A stretch of 64,000 nt of DNA from Apostichopus californicus (lineage: Eukaryota; Echinodermata; Holothuroidea; Aspidochirotida; Stichopodidae): assembly GCA_020650975.1 (NCBI GenBank), contig JAIPMN010045644.1:1-64000 (forward strand), in the 5' to 3' direction. Below, piece by piece: positions 48,488 through 61,298 of the stretch. Under the pieces are notes generated by a model. The model had not been told where the DNA came from. It did no database searches and worked only from the letters and a program-made list of their open reading frames with translations. The number at the start of each line of letters is the position of its first letter. Positions within the stretch are counted from its first letter, which is position 1. Made by a program: the position numbers and the translations under genes.

Positions 48488-51400
48488 AATGGTGTAAGGG
48501 TTTGTTATGGTCTTTACCCCGTGTACAGTATGTGATATGTAAATGTGCACCTCTAAGAACATCCGGGTTTATAGAGCATGAGCCTCATGGGAATTTAGTG
48601 TCATTATTTTTATGTATTTTTGGCCGTAATTTACATCTTTTTGACTAGTATTTCAGTGTTAATTGGATTGTACTTGTGTAACTCTCCAATATCCATCTAT
48701 TCGGGTGTTATTTCTGATAGTTTGATCAGTTTATAAAGTTTTGAGTATTGGTCCGCCCGTAAGTAGGTCATAGGTAGCGTTGGGATGAGTGTGCTTTCAC
48801 TGGTTCTTTTGTTCTCTTCGACCACTGTATTTCGATAGAGAAGACGTACGCTATTTGAGATGGGAATATTGTTGCATTTTCCGATGTAAATTAACTTGTT
48901 TTCACTGATTTGATAAGGGTGAGTGTACATTGATCTTTGTCAATATTCATATCGTAAGAGATGTAATAGTATTTCTTGATATTATTGGTGTATTTCTTGT
49001 TTGAATAATCTGACTTCGCATCACAGTGATGATATTGTGGTTACCCACGTTCTATTTGCATAAGTAGTTTCACGAATTTCTAACGTTAAACTTTCTTGAA
49101 GTTTTGATTTATCGTAATGATTGTATTTCAAAGAATTGTTCTTGTAGAAATCAATTAAGTATCTGGTATTCTCATCGACACAATGTATGAAGATTGATTT
49201 TATCGTTAAATGTGAATTCATCATTTTGAGGGCAATCAGTGATATCGATGATTGATTAGTCATAATGTAGATGAATGGATGCTATTGTATTGGGTACTGA
49301 CAGTGTTCCCGACTGCACTGATTGACGCCGTATTTCTTGTCAGATAGAAGGCGACATTCATTAATGTATTAGGTCCAATAGTTTTGTTTAAGAAAGGAGA
49401 GATTCAGTTGTGTTGAGTAACTATTTGTTATACATAGTTTCTGGCATTTCCTTCGATGGGAAAGAGGGCGTACTTGTGGTTTAATTAAATCAGAGGAACT
49501 TTGTATTCTTTTATATAAGCAAATGTTTTCACTTCATTCTTTAAGGATGAAAGGTTAGAGAAGATCTTGGTTACAAATTATTATGTTGTATGTTCATTTT
49601 TCTGGTACCTGTGCTGACTTGCTGATGCCGGATAAGTTACTGACCGAGTAATTTCTGGGCCGGTGAGTGGTAACCAGGGAATTGTAGATTTCGTAACTAG
49701 GGAGTAGCTCATTTTTGGGAATGGAGTTCGGATGTGTGTTATATTTGACGGTTTACAAATTGACAGTGAGATGTTTATCAATTACTTAAATCGTTCCGAT
49801 TATTCTATGGTCCTTTGATTATCCTGATGTATTTTCTTTTTTATCACAAATGTAAAATGGGTTATATTTCTCAAATTCCACAGACAATCTCTTAATTCTT
49901 TGGTGATGTGAAACAAATTTAGCTTGTGCTCATTACAATGTATTTGGGACAAATCACTCGCTGTTTTTGTGATATGATGTTATCATTTTGTTCTGGGTGA
50001 TACGGAATAATTGTCTCTGTGTAATATGATCATGTGATGGCGTACCATTGTATCGTATTATTTATGATCATAATTTGATATTACATTATTCTGTGTTATC
50101 TGTTAATATGCTGTCATGTTAACTTCATGCTTTTTCCTGTTGTATTGGCATATGATTATATGGACGTTGAATGTTTTCGGGATGAATTCTTTTTAACAGG
50201 TTCATGTATTTATCCACTTTTTCTTAAATTGGTCAATTCTGTTATTCAATTGTTTCTGTTGTGAAGACACATTCATTGAGCCATTGTATGGTATTCCAAT
50301 GTGGTAGTTGTTTCTCCTTCTTTATACCCTTATATCTTTATTTGATTTTATATTCATAAATGTGTTATATATTCTCGTTTCAGAGGCTGTTTTACATGTA
50401 ATAAAGATTGAGTACGGAAACACTTGAACTTCTGTCTGCTAGTTTCTTTTCGAGCTAGGATCCCCAAACTATCGCGATATATCTCGCCCCCGTTTTATAT
50501 CATAAAAAAAATCCAGTACATTTTAAACATGAAAATCATTTCAAAATAGGTAAAGAACTGAGTAATGTACTGCAAACTACCAATAAAAAACAGAAAAACC
50601 ATGTTTTACGCATGAATGTGTTGAATATAATTATAGTAGTAGGCCAATAGTAATGATAGTGTCGTCAATTCGCTTTCTCAGTTTATATTTGCGACATATA
50701 TCACCCGTATATGTACATCGATCAATGACAATGTGAAATCCCGTGTGAAAGTAAGTTCACCCCAAAAGACGCAAATGGTCGTTCTAGAAAGTACCGTAAT
50801 AACATTAACAACACAAGGCCAGTTTGCTCTGTCAGGTCCGCACGTGTACAGCCATTTTTCCGGTTTGACCAGAGCAATCGAAGAGTGAGTAAAGTACTAG
50901 TTTTACTGCGATTATCATTATTTCATGTACTACAAACTATCAATTAAAAGCCCCCCCCCCCAAAAAAAAAAACCTGTTTNNNNNNNNNNTTTAATGTACT
51001 ACAAACTATCAATTAAAAGCCAAAAAACAATGTTTTGGCATGAATAATGTGCTCAATATATTGATAGAAGTAGGTCAAGTGCGAAGCCAACCTCATTAAA
51101 AATTCACCGTCGTGCCAAAGCAAAGCCGTCGTCTTTTAGTTCCCACACAGTGACACCAACATTCGCTAGACTGAGTTTCGGTTCACACGTGGCTTTTTGC
51201 TCACATGTGCGCGATGGTTTCATTGCCCTTTGAGTCATGGCGTACTTTACGCTGCCCTTGTATTAACAAAAATGGAGCAGGTCGACACATGGTATTATAC
51301 TGTGCATGCATTGCGGGCGGGATTGCGGCAAACATAAAGGAGACCACTGCGTGATCATGATGGTTATCATTCCCAAGGTGCGTTGTAATTGGCTGAATGT

Positions 51401-51830
51401 AAACTTTTAAATGTATATTCATATGGGTCATTCTATTTTTTTCACTCGGGGATGTGCTCAGTAATGAATGAAGTTTAACCATGTGTCATGCGAAAGTTGA
51501 TTAAAAATGTAACTGACATCTGCGGGGATTAATATTTCCTCATTTTTAATACTTTGACATCTACGGGGATTTGGGGCAAATTTTAATTGTAATTACAAAT
51601 GTGGATTCTATAATCGATTTAACATTAATTTGCTGGAAATAGGCTGTTAACAAAAGTCAAAGATTACTTGCTAGTTAATTATTCATAAGCTTTTAAAACA
51701 CATTGGCGCAACAGATTATGACGATTGTAGGAATTGTTTTGAGCAATTACAGATTACGCTATTCAATTGAAAGACGGTGTAATTCGACTTTCGACACTCT
51801 GGAAGAAAACACCTAACCACAAACATTAAC
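48488..51830. other. About 3.3 kb without recognisable genes
   Basis: AT-rich DNA. Two minus frames (49,263-49,021 and 48,930-48,697) look weakly protein-like but match nothing I know. TGTAATAAAGATTGAG near 50,397 followed by a GC-richer tail could be the polyadenylation end of an LTR or gene. A phrase containing ACTACAAACTATCAATTAAA occurs at about 50,930 and 51,000, with a diverged form near 50,570. Confidence 0.35.
50980..50989. other. Assembly gap (10 N)
   Basis: Ten Ns between two copies of the same phrase (ACTACAAACTATCAATTAAAAG at about 50,930 and 51,000) and after C and A homopolymers. The join may therefore be a collapsed or misjoined repeat. Confidence 0.95.
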
Positions 51831-52919
51831 ATGCCAAAGAAAAGGGGAAAGTCCCGTACGGGACAGCTTTCATAAATTGGACGACTCTAAGGTTAAATGC
51901 AAGCTATGTGAGACAGAACTCTCATATAAAGGAGGCTCAGCAGGATATTGGTTTTTTCAACTGCAACGCATTTGCAACCCACGGAAAGCAAATGATATTA
52001 CAAGACTCGTAGCAATTTTTATTGCAACAGAAGATTTGCCTATTAATTTGGTTGAATGTGAGGGTTTTCGGAATCTTTGATCTTTTCTTGAGCCAGGATA
52101 TGAGCCCCATATCGAAAAACAATGACTTCAAATATAAAAGCCCTCTACAATGAAGAGAAAGCTGCTCTCAAAACGCGTTTAGAAGAGGTACAAGGTTTGA
52201 GTCTGACTACTGACTGCTGGACTTCGTTAACTCAGGAAGGCTATATGACTATCACAGCCCATTACATCCATGAAATTTGGGAGAATAAAGCTGCTGTGCT
52301 AGATACATCTCCTGTCGGCCAACTTCCCTCCGAAGAAGAAGAGGCTCAGCCTGAGGCTACGGGAGTAACAGGACCGCAGAGACATACAGCGCCTGTATTG
52401 GCCAACCAGTTGAAAACTGTAACAAAGGACTGGAACATTGATCTTAAAATTGTTGCAGTCGTTCATGACAATGCCTGAAATGTTAAAAACATTGCCGAGG
52501 CTGTTGATGCTGCAGATATTCCCTGCGTTGCGCATACGGTACAGTTGTGCGTTAAATAGGGCTTGAACTCAAGCAACGAAGTGAAAACCCTTATTGGTGC
52601 GGCTTATAGGCTTGTTGCGCATTTTAAACAGAGTACTTTAGCAACGGGTGCCTTGGAGGCAGCACAAAAGAGCCATGCTCCCGGGAAGCCTGTACATCGC
52701 CTTATCACAAGCTGCGTAACGCGATGGAATTCCGCCTGCGAAATGATGCAAAGGCTAGTTGAATTAAGATGGCCAATTTGTGACGTACTGTCAAACCCTG
52801 AATTCACATCACTAAGCGACGCCAAAACTCTGGAACTAAGAAGTGAGCAGTGGAACATAATATGTGAGCTTATGAAATGCCTCAAGCCCCTGCAGGTAAC
52901 TATGTATTTTATTATGTAA
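51831..52919 (+). pseudogene. hAT (ZBED-like) transposase relic, N-terminal half
   Basis: A second hAT-superfamily relic, on the strand opposite to the one at 24-26 kb. After MPKKRGKS (51,831) and a frame change it shows a BED-type finger start (DDSKVKCKLCETELSYKGGS), then LINLVEC-like sequence ending in GFRNL, LSLTTDCWTSLTQEGYMTIT, DLKIVAVVHDNA (catalytic Asp region), ADIPCVAHTVQLCV and HRLITSCVTRWNSACEMMQR. It ends in CLKPLQVTM near 52,905. In-frame stops follow GFRNL (52,078), HDNA (52,477) and QLCVK (52,557). The C-terminal dimerisation part is absent, and an intron-like GTAACT follows CCTGCAG at about 52,896, so an exon end is possible. Dead copy. Confidence 0.75.
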
Positions 52920-53227
52920 TATACTTATTTTTTTGGACGTCGAAATGAAAAGAAACAGTAAATGATTAAATAACTAATTAAAAAAACCAAAACAGAACAA
53001 GTTAAACAACATATACTATTAATATATTTATATAGCAAAACGGAAGTGAACGGGCAACATAAACTATATTAGAACAAAAAGGAAAATATTATCCCGCGAT
53101 TCCGAGCAGGTGTACTTTGAATATAAGTACTATGTATATTTATATTTAATCATACAAATGCATAATAAATATATGAACAAACAACAGAAACAAGAACAAA
53201 GGGACTTTGATTTTAACTGATATTTTA
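52920..53227. other. No gene seen
   Basis: Very AT-rich sequence between the hAT relic and the pogo-like repeat. Confidence 0.4.
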
Positions 53228-53375
53228 ACCCAAACTATATATTTGCTCAGTTCAGTTTCTTGTAATGATATATAACAAATACCTGCAGAGCATACTCAAA
53301 AGTTCTTTCATTAGCATCGAAACACGCAATATTCTTATCTAGAAACGTTTGTAAAAAGAAACCTTGTTATGTTAA
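53228..53375 (-). repeat. Pogo-like element, part split off by the Helitron
   Basis: Repeat-unit sequence (CAGTTCAGTTTCTTGTAATG, CTCAAAAGTTCTTTCATTAG, TAGAAACGTTTG) that stops at ..TATGTTAA, 53,375. The continuing unit sequence, TGCTTGAAAATG, resumes at 62,281 on the far side of the Helitron. Confidence 0.8.
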
Positions 53376-53917
53376 CTAGCAGATATACCCGTATAAAAAA
53401 TATGCCAATATACTATGGTTGTAGGTATGGCTGTAACTATGGCTGCTCTTTGTGAAATTGTACCGATTGAAAGGTGAAGAGGCATTATTAGATAGAATTA
53501 GGGGCATTGCCTGTGGCAGGGAGGCGGTGAAACATTGGTCAATTTGCTTTTAGCATTTAGCAGTGTAGTAGTTGTAAAACTAAACCTAAAATACTATAAG
53601 ATCAAATTTGCATAAAGACTTCAGTTCTTCCCTAGAAAATGAGAGTTGTAGAGAGATATGAAATGCATGAATAAGAGAAAGAGCTGAAAAGGATCTGAAA
53701 TGATATACATTAGAAAGTTTCACTATTTCCTTGTGTTCTTTATTTTTCTTTTTTGCAAAGTTCAAACATAGCATTTGATATTTGTTAGTAGTATCAGTAT
53801 GCAAGGTCCTTGTAAATAAACATATGTAAACATGAAAAAGATTTTTTTTTAAGTGGCAACCTAACAGAACATGGCAAGAAATTAACAGTTGTTCGGTTAA
53901 GTCTTCGAAAGAGATAC

Positions 53918-54307
53918 TTAGTCTTTGGGAGTGGATGTCAAAAATTGCGAAGAGTCAACGTCATCTTCAAAAGATGTATTGTCTTCATCGGCTAGGAGGG
54001 CTCGAAAGCTACTTTGTGATGAGTCAAGGTCCTGTTTGTCCTTGGTTAGTTGTTTGTTTGCTTCGCTAGGCTCCTGTTTAAGTGCATGCATTTTTTTGGC
54101 AAGCTCTCGGTTCTTAGCATTCAGGTTCTCTTTTTGTAGTTGGTGCTGTTCCACCTTTTTTTGTATCATTTGCTGAACCTCACTAATGACCTTCATCACT
54201 TTTTGGATCCCTTCTTGAGGCTTGTACTGTTGATAAGTTGTCCGTGTACAAATACCAACAATTTCTTGCAGTGATTTGGTAATAAGTTGAGTTGGTGTGA
54301 ACTCCAT
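53918..54307 (-). CDS. Coiled-coil ORF in the Helitron 3' region (129 aa)
   Basis: An ATG at 54,307 lies 7 bases after a strong acceptor (CTTTGTCTTTTCAG, exon from 54,314). The frame is open to a stop at 53,918. The protein starts MEFTPTQLITKSLQEIVGI. A middle section rich in Gln, Lys and Glu (VQQMIQKKVEQHQLQKENLN, AKNRELAKKMHALKQEPSE) should form a coiled coil. An acidic tail follows (LLADEDNTSFEDDVDSSQFL) and it ends TSTPKD. It is intact while the neighbouring Rep-helicase gene is broken. Position between the helicase stop (54,744) and the Helitron terminus means it is either a second Helitron gene, spliced from a shared transcript, or a captured host exon. I do not recognise the family. 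A role as an oligomerising accessory protein would be speculation. Confidence 0.6.
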   Translation of the reverse strand: MEFTPTQLITKSLQEIVGICTRTTYQQYKPQEGIQKVMKVISEVQQMIQKKVEQHQLQKENLNAKNRELAKKMHALKQEPSEANKQLTKDKQDLDSSQSSFRALLADEDNTSFEDDVDSSQFLTSTPKD

Positions 54308-54743
54308 GGTTGTACTGAAAAGACAAAGAGGAAATAATGTAACCTTTAAGAGATGTGCAGTACTCTCGTGTGAATTACAAACGTAGATGGTTTTTTTTAA
54401 ATGGAACTTCATCTGTCTTGGTGAATAAGAAATATATAATGATTAGCGATTGTTCTCAGCAGACGATTTCATGTAGCGTATTTTTTTGGTCAATCATTTA
54501 TGACCTCCATCGGGAGTCTGACAACCCTGTTACGTGTCAGTGGTTTTAGGAACACTCATCCTCCAAGTGTTTACAACTCCCTATAAATGTCGAAGATAAT
54601 TGATTGAAAATTTGAGGTACGTGAAATTGTGTGTTGAGAACAGTGGCTAATCATCAGTTACATATTTTTGTTGGCAACATGTTGTAAAAAAAAAAGAATT
54701 GGAAATAGCCATGGTATCAATAGAAGATTTATGAAAGAATTTG

Positions 54744-57700
54744 CTAATACACAACATTATCAGTGAAGAAACCATGTTTTCCAGGGAATTGTCCATTTTT
54801 GGAAAGTATTTCGATGTTTTGTTTGTCACCAACCCGACTCATTGCAACATACAGTTGAGCATGTGAAAAAAAATCTTTTGAGAGGTAAAGTCCAACTTTT
54901 GATAATGTCTGTCCTTGTGATTTATTTGCTGTCATGGCGAAAGATGGTTTGACTGGGAATTGTCGTATCTGCATTTTGAATGGAAGAGTTGTTTCTGAAG
55001 ATGAGATTGGAATTCTTGGAATTAATATCTGCTTGCCAGCATGGACACCCATGGCAACATTTGCCTCAATCACATGATCATGCATGTTGTTGATCACGTA
55101 TCGTGTTCCATTACAGTGGGCAATTGTAGGATCTAGATTTCTCAAAAGCATGATTGGGCAATTCTGTTTGAGAGACAGAACGTGTGGTGGCATTCCTGTA
55201 GATATTGTATTGAGGAATTCCACTGGGTATTGGTGGTGATTTTCACAATTTATGAGCTTGTCTGAGCTGATTTATTTCCGTGGTTGACCTGGAAATCTGT
55301 CCATCATTATGGCATTGATATCATCAGCAGCCTGATTTGTTGGACATAGTATCCCACGTGAGCATAGCCAATGTGGAGAATCATAATCTTTGTCAAGCGA
55401 ATCAAACACGAAGTCACATAACTTGTTAAAATTTTCTTCATCAATAAGCATATCAGTATCTACTCTAATCTTATGTTCACCCAGCTCCTTTTCCACAGGT
55501 ATTCTGCCTTCTCCAATAGAAAGCAATGTATCAGCATAGCTATCACCTTCACTTAACTGAACTCTCATGTTGATTATTAAGTTCATGATTGTGAACTCTT
55601 GCCAGAGGGGAGAAGTTTTGAGGCATGCATCAATGATTTCTGGTCGACTGCCTCGGCGAACACCTGGAAGAATTTGTCACCAGTCTGCTGAAAATATTAC
55701 TCTCATGCCTCCAAAGGTGCGTTGACTTTCGCGTATGTCTTGGAATGTTCTTTCAACAGCTTCGTACACTTTGCGGTTAGCCATTGTCACTTCATCTACG
55801 ATCAAGAGACTGCAGCGTCGAAGGATTTCAGCTGTTGTGTCTCTCTTTGATATGTTGCAGTAAGATGTGTCGCTCAGCGTCTCAATTGGTACTTTGCATC
55901 TAGAATGCAGTGTCCTTCCATTTGGCAGGAGAGTTGCTGCAATTCCGCTGTTAGCTGTTGCCAATGCTATTTTCTTCATAGTGCGGACCTTTGCAAGGAT
56001 GGTTGTATGACAAAAGTCTTACCTGTACCCCCCGGGGCATCCAGGGCAATGATAAGGCCTCTATCATTGTTGATGGAGTCGATAGTTCGATTGTAGACTT
56101 CAAGTTGCTCTGTGTTCATGAGGGGAACATTTTTGTGGACAAGTTGTTCCAGCTCCTGGATGTTGTAATTAGTTTCTTCACATAGTTCCCTTGGTCCCAT
56201 ATCTCTGACGAAACTTGGATCTGGTTTTGGTATATTCATGTCTTCCATAACATTTCTTTCAACATGTTGTTGTATTTCAAACAGGACTTGGTTGATGATA
56301 TGATCTCATGGAGTTTGAACATTAAGCTCAAGCAGCAAGTCTTCAGTGAGAAGGTTCAGGTGACGGTTCCAAAACGCCATAGGATCTGATGGCTGAGTCC
56401 ATATGAGAATAGTGGCAAAGACCTCTCTAAGGTGAGGTCCAAACTTTACCAGTGCTGCTTCTTGCATCACTTTGTCTATTTCTGTATCATCCTCCAGTAG
56501 GCCAAGTTTCATGCAAGCAGCAGCAAAGGTTTCTTCTTCATTGCCATCGATTTTCTGCAAGTCAGCAAAGCTTGTGGCACCTGGTTTGTGGTGAAGGAGC
56601 ATTCGCATGTAGTACAGCTCCGACCGTCTTGGGGAGAGGCTGATGACTGGAATTCTGCCAATCATGTCAGACCATTGAACGTCAGTGCCATGTCCTTCGT
56701 GTGGTTTTGCGGCTTTTCGTGATCGTTTCACCCATCTGCTACCTTTCCATATGTACTGACTACAGATGTCTGGATACAGGATGGAACGTGCCAATGTATT
56801 TGTAGCATTTATTTCAAAGTAAGCAGTCAGTTTGGTTCTTGGTGGTGGTTTATTTGCCACTTCCTCTGCCTGATGTGGGTGAAACAAAACAGTTTGTTCA
56901 TCTTCCAAATGAAGTGGGAGCTTCATCACTGGTGGATACTTCATCAGGATCTTCAACTCATAAAGTCGCCAGTATGCCTCTGAAGCACTGACATATCGGG
57001 CTGTTGCATACCTCTCTATTTCATCATTAGTGATGTTCTTTTCATCTCCATTTGCTAGGGTTACCATTACTTTGTCTGAGCCCTTGCAAGTATATTTGTA
57101 CAGATATTTCACACAGCTCACACTGATGACAACCTCAACATTGATGTGTGCATTATACTTTAGACTCAGGAATGGACTGAATGGGACGATCTAGCGATTG
57201 TCCACTGTGAACTTTTGTCCTTCAACCTTTAAAAGATGTGTGCGACCACCGTGTTGTTGAGATCTTCTTCTGTAATGTGGGTAAGTGGCATTAGCCAGAA
57301 CAGTGTGTTGGATGAATTCTCTTTGAAATTGTTTTTGGCAAACCTTGCCACAACTTGTAGTATCCATGCAAGGGCTGTTTGGATTTACTTCGCCACATGG
57401 GCCATGGATCATATTTCTTGTGACTATAGCATGTAGTTTAGGATTTACTACCGGATCTGGTATTTCTGCAGAAACTATCTTGTTGATGTAAGTTGGTGTT
57501 CTTGGTTTGTCAGCATCATGTATGATCAATAAGATGTGACAGTGAGGAAGGCCTCTTTTTTGGTCTTCCTTCATAGCAGTGTAGGCTTTGACCTTTCCTA
57601 CAGCATGATTCTTTACCAAGTCATGAAGTATGATTGCAGTTTGATGTTGAATACTCTGACACAAATGTCTGGACGATCACTTGGATGCTCACCATCAAAG

Positions 57701-59067
57701 AGGGATGCTTTAATTTCAGGCCATCGTGGGTTACAAGTGAAAGTAATGAAGAAATCTGGCTTTCCAAATTGACTAACAAAGGCCATGGCATCCTGAAATG
57801 CTTCTGCATACCATCGTGGGCTGCCATAGAATGTTGGTGGAAGGATGACCCTCATTCCAGCTCTCAATTCATCACTGTCATTTACAGCATCCAATAATCC
57901 TTTGTATTTTTCAGCTCTGATGGTACTTTGATTGTTTCGAATCCATTTTAGTCGCTGAGATTCAGCCTTAGTAAAGGCATCTGTTGCATACTGTTGAGTG
58001 AGTCTTCGAGATTTCATGATGGAGTTATCTGTGTTAGAACGTATTTTGAGTTTCAATTTCTAAAATTGTGTGGGGGAAATGTGGCCAGAACCAAATGCAT
58101 GTGGAATTTTAACTGTGTATTCATCAGTCCCATGTGGAAAGAGTACAATATAGTGCAGTGGATCATAACTACGATGTATTGAAGTAATTGTGTGTATGTG
58201 ACCACTTCTTCTTTGTATGATGACATCCTTATCATATGCTTGTTCTCCTGGCATGATGACTGCAACTTCAGACCCTGTAGGTAGGTTGTAGCTGCGAGGA
58301 TGTTCACTGGTTGTTTTTTCAGCATTAAGGACCATCTTTGCCTCAGGGTGGTTAGCTGCAAATTCTATTGCAGATTTATAGAGCACACATAGGGATTCAC
58401 TCTGTGCAGGCAGGTCTGAAGCGCTGTAAGAATATCAGGATGTAGATGTGAATTGTGATGTAGTCTGTTTTGTAATTCATGTTCGGTATCATGGAAATAA
58501 GTTTGGGCAAATTTGGGGGGTTCACCAGTTCTTGGTAATAGTGAACCAAACCTGTGGTAGACCTTACCCTGTATTTTGAAGGTAGGACTAAAGCCAGGCA
58601 TACTTTGTTCACTACACCCCAGTGAAGCTAGAGCTAGAGCATTGTTGTATGACCGTAGGTTTGGGAGGAGTGTCTGTCTGTGAACCCTATATATTTCTTG
58701 CATTTGATGCGGGAGTGCTGGTTGTGAGGGCAACTTAACTTTTCCATTTTCAAAACAAAAACCCTTTCTTTCCATCGGTGGGCAAAAATTTACATACATT
58801 TCCAGAAATAAACAATGTAGGTAATTCATGGTGACACTGGGAAGGGGAGAAATCTCCCTCATTGAAATAATCTGTGTCTGTTATAACCCCCAGTTTTTGG
58901 TGCTGCTTCCGTTCTCTTGGGTGCTGTCTTTCTGCTCGTAGATGGTGTTGCCTTGCTCGCTGGTCAGAAAGCCTCAATTGATGGTCATCTTCGGATTCAG
59001 AAAGTCTGGCTAGTTGTTGCCTGTGGACTGCATTGCTACATCTTGAAAGGCTTCGTTTGCGGCTCAT
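54744..59067 (-). pseudogene. Helitron Rep-helicase (rolling-circle transposase) relic
   Basis: Starts MSRKRSLSRCSNAVHRQQLA (59,067) with an Arg/Gln/Glu-rich N-terminus (ARLSESEDDHQLRLSDQRA) typical of animal Helitrons. Then come YNNALALASLGCSEQSMPGF and YHRFGSLLPRTGEPPKFAQT (58,660-58,490); FFITFTCNPRWPEI (near 57,740); the Rep HUH site QKRGLPHCHILL (near 57,535); the tyrosine helix CVKYLYKYTCKGSDK (57,115-57,070), with both Tyr present; Walker A DAPGGTGKTF (near 56,025); Walker B LLIVDEVTM (near 55,800); and the C-terminal helicase block FAMTANKSQGQTLSKVGLYL with AQLYVAMSRVGD (54,950-54,825). Rep would nick and join single strands, and the Pif1-type helicase would unwind. In-frame stops occur near 57,192, 56,307, 55,675 and 55,270, and the frame shifts near 58,800, 58,380, 57,640 and 55,978. 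All catalytic motifs survive, so inactivation looks recent on the scale of this window. Confidence 0.9.
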
Positions 59068-59160
59068 TACAGGTAGTAAATGTAGGCACCGTCTCATTGT
59101 CTACGCATAACGTATATTCAGTTCATATAGCTACTGCCTCATTGTCACAAGGATACTCAC

Positions 59161-60901
59161 CGCTGTGGTGTGTAACTTCAGAAGTGCAGTCTGCAAAAAA
59201 GAAGATTTCAATGAAATAAAACTAAATACTTTACTAAAAGCATCAGGTCAATGACTTCTAACATTGTTGTTTTTTTGTGTGCCTAGGTCTTCTTGTGGGG
59301 GTGGAAGTATGGTCTTGGTGAAAATAGAGGTGTAGTACACCTTGAACTGACATTTTTAACAATGACAGGAGTCGAATATTTTTTTTATTAGTAGTATTAT
59401 CATAAGCAACATCGTTTGTGTCTCTCACTCAAGTATCCCTCCAGTGGATGCTCAGTGCTCACTCATGAGGAGCTGTTTGCAGAATGGATGTCATCAGTTA
59501 TTCCCATTTTTACCCGTAACCATATGACATTTCAACAAGGACAGTACTGTAAATAGCCTACTGGGGTTAAGTGTTCTACTGAAAAATCTTGCATAAAAAG
59601 CTTTTTAGTTTTTCAATGGTATACACAGTATGCTATGAACAGTGGATGCTTAGTGATAGCCAGAGTAAAGAGACAACATGTTACTGACTACTGCATTTAG
59701 CTTGACAGGTTCCAAATTTTATCTGTTACATTACCTGAAGGGTGCAGACTTAGTTGCAGTGAATGTAGATATATGTTCTCATTTGTTACATTGTCTGAAG
59801 GATGTAATGACATCTTTGTGAACCACAGGACTGAAAAGGAAAAGGAAAGTTAGGGGCATACACTGCAGGCAGGACTGGAGAGGTATAGTATAGCCATTTT
59901 GTGCTTATGTCATTGAGTATCTGGGATGTTCCATAAGTAGTACTGACATATGATGATGAGAATCTATTGCTGGGTGTTCAGTTGTATCTTCGAGGGTCCA
60001 CAGAGGTACAGCATGGCTGTTGTTTGCTTATCTAACTGAGTATCCATGGAGATGTGGATGGCTGGTGTGGCAGAAAAGTTTCAGATCCAGACACATTTTT
60101 TTTAGGGTTCACAATACTCACCGAAAGGAACGTCTATAGCAGACAGTGGTGACACAGCAGGTCAGTCTTGAAAGCCTGAGGTGGCGACCAACCTGCAAAA
60201 TAATGAGTTTGCAGTGCTATTATTATTATGATTATTATTAATGGCAATAATCGTGCAAAATAAGAAGTTTCAAATTTGACCAAGACATAGCAGAAATAAT
60301 TTCCCGAAAAACATAACATGACACTTATAGGGGATGCTCAGTCACAGTTACAATTATTTAACAGACTTATTGGAATAATAATGTTTCCACCAAAAAGAGA
60401 GCATGGGAGCTATGGTGGATGACAATTACGGGTGCAGACTGCTTAGTTGTGAGCTTTTCTTAGATATGATGGCAGCTGTGGTGGACCCTCCATCTGACAC
60501 AACACACAGAATGAAACTGTTAGTGGATGGTAGGTCACAGTCCCATTAGCAGCGAGGAGCTGTTCGAGATATGATGAAACTGACCGCTTTGTTTCTCCAC
60601 AAAGTTACTTTAATTTTTTGGCGAGGTGGATGCTCAGTCACAGTATGCCACTTATAGTGGATGCTCAGTCAGAGTTACAAATATTCCCTCTTGAAGTATT
60701 AGCTATTATTTGTTCATCTCATTGAGATGTAAGTAAAGTGGTATTTTTATCCATGGAAACGTGGATGATCAAGTGTCAGAGAAGTATCATTGCTTGAGAC
60801 AAATTTATTTCAAAGGCATAACAATACTCACCAATGCAAAGTCTTCATCAGTCCGTGACACGACAGGTTAGTCTTGAAACACCGAGTTGGAGGAGTGAAA
60901 C
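59161..60901 (-). other. Helitron leader: three candidate untranslated exons, two of them duplicates
   Basis: On the minus strand, exon-like units with AG acceptors and GGTGAGT donors lie at 60,901-60,832 (70 bp), 60,192-60,122 (71 bp) and 59,190-59,161 (30 bp). The first two are clearly copies: both have TTTCAAGACTGACCTG or TTTCAAGACTAACCTG in the middle, GTGTCAC, and identical splice-site contexts (TTTTGTAG or TTTTGCAG; G|GTGAGTATTG). Between them a GGATGCTCAGTCA motif recurs (60,331; 60,628; 60,659; related at 59,446 and 59,642). They precede the Rep-helicase ATG (59,067). Short open frames in this zone have no protein character. Confidence 0.5.
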
Positions 60902-61298
60902 CTACAAAATAAAAAGTTTGTAGTAGTATTGACCTAGGCCAAATGAGTAAAAAACGAACATAAAAGCTTCATTTGAGTTTTAGCGAATATTTGGTGATAT
61001 TTATGTAAAGGTAAGTTGCTGAGAAGAAAATATAACAAAAACTTTTGGGGTTCATTTCGCCTTCCATAAAAAAAAAATAAGCTGGCCTGACTGAAGGCTG
61101 CGTCATAAGTCAGGGAAAACGGCCACATTGTTGACTTCGAAACATTGGAATTTTATTTTCATGTTTAGGTAAGTTGTTAGGAACAAAATAATAAAACTTG
61201 CTGACAATACACCCAAGGCTATGTCGAGTCAGGATAGTACACGAACAACACCAGGTCTACCGTGCGCATCCGAAAAGCAACAGGTGTAACGTTAGGCT

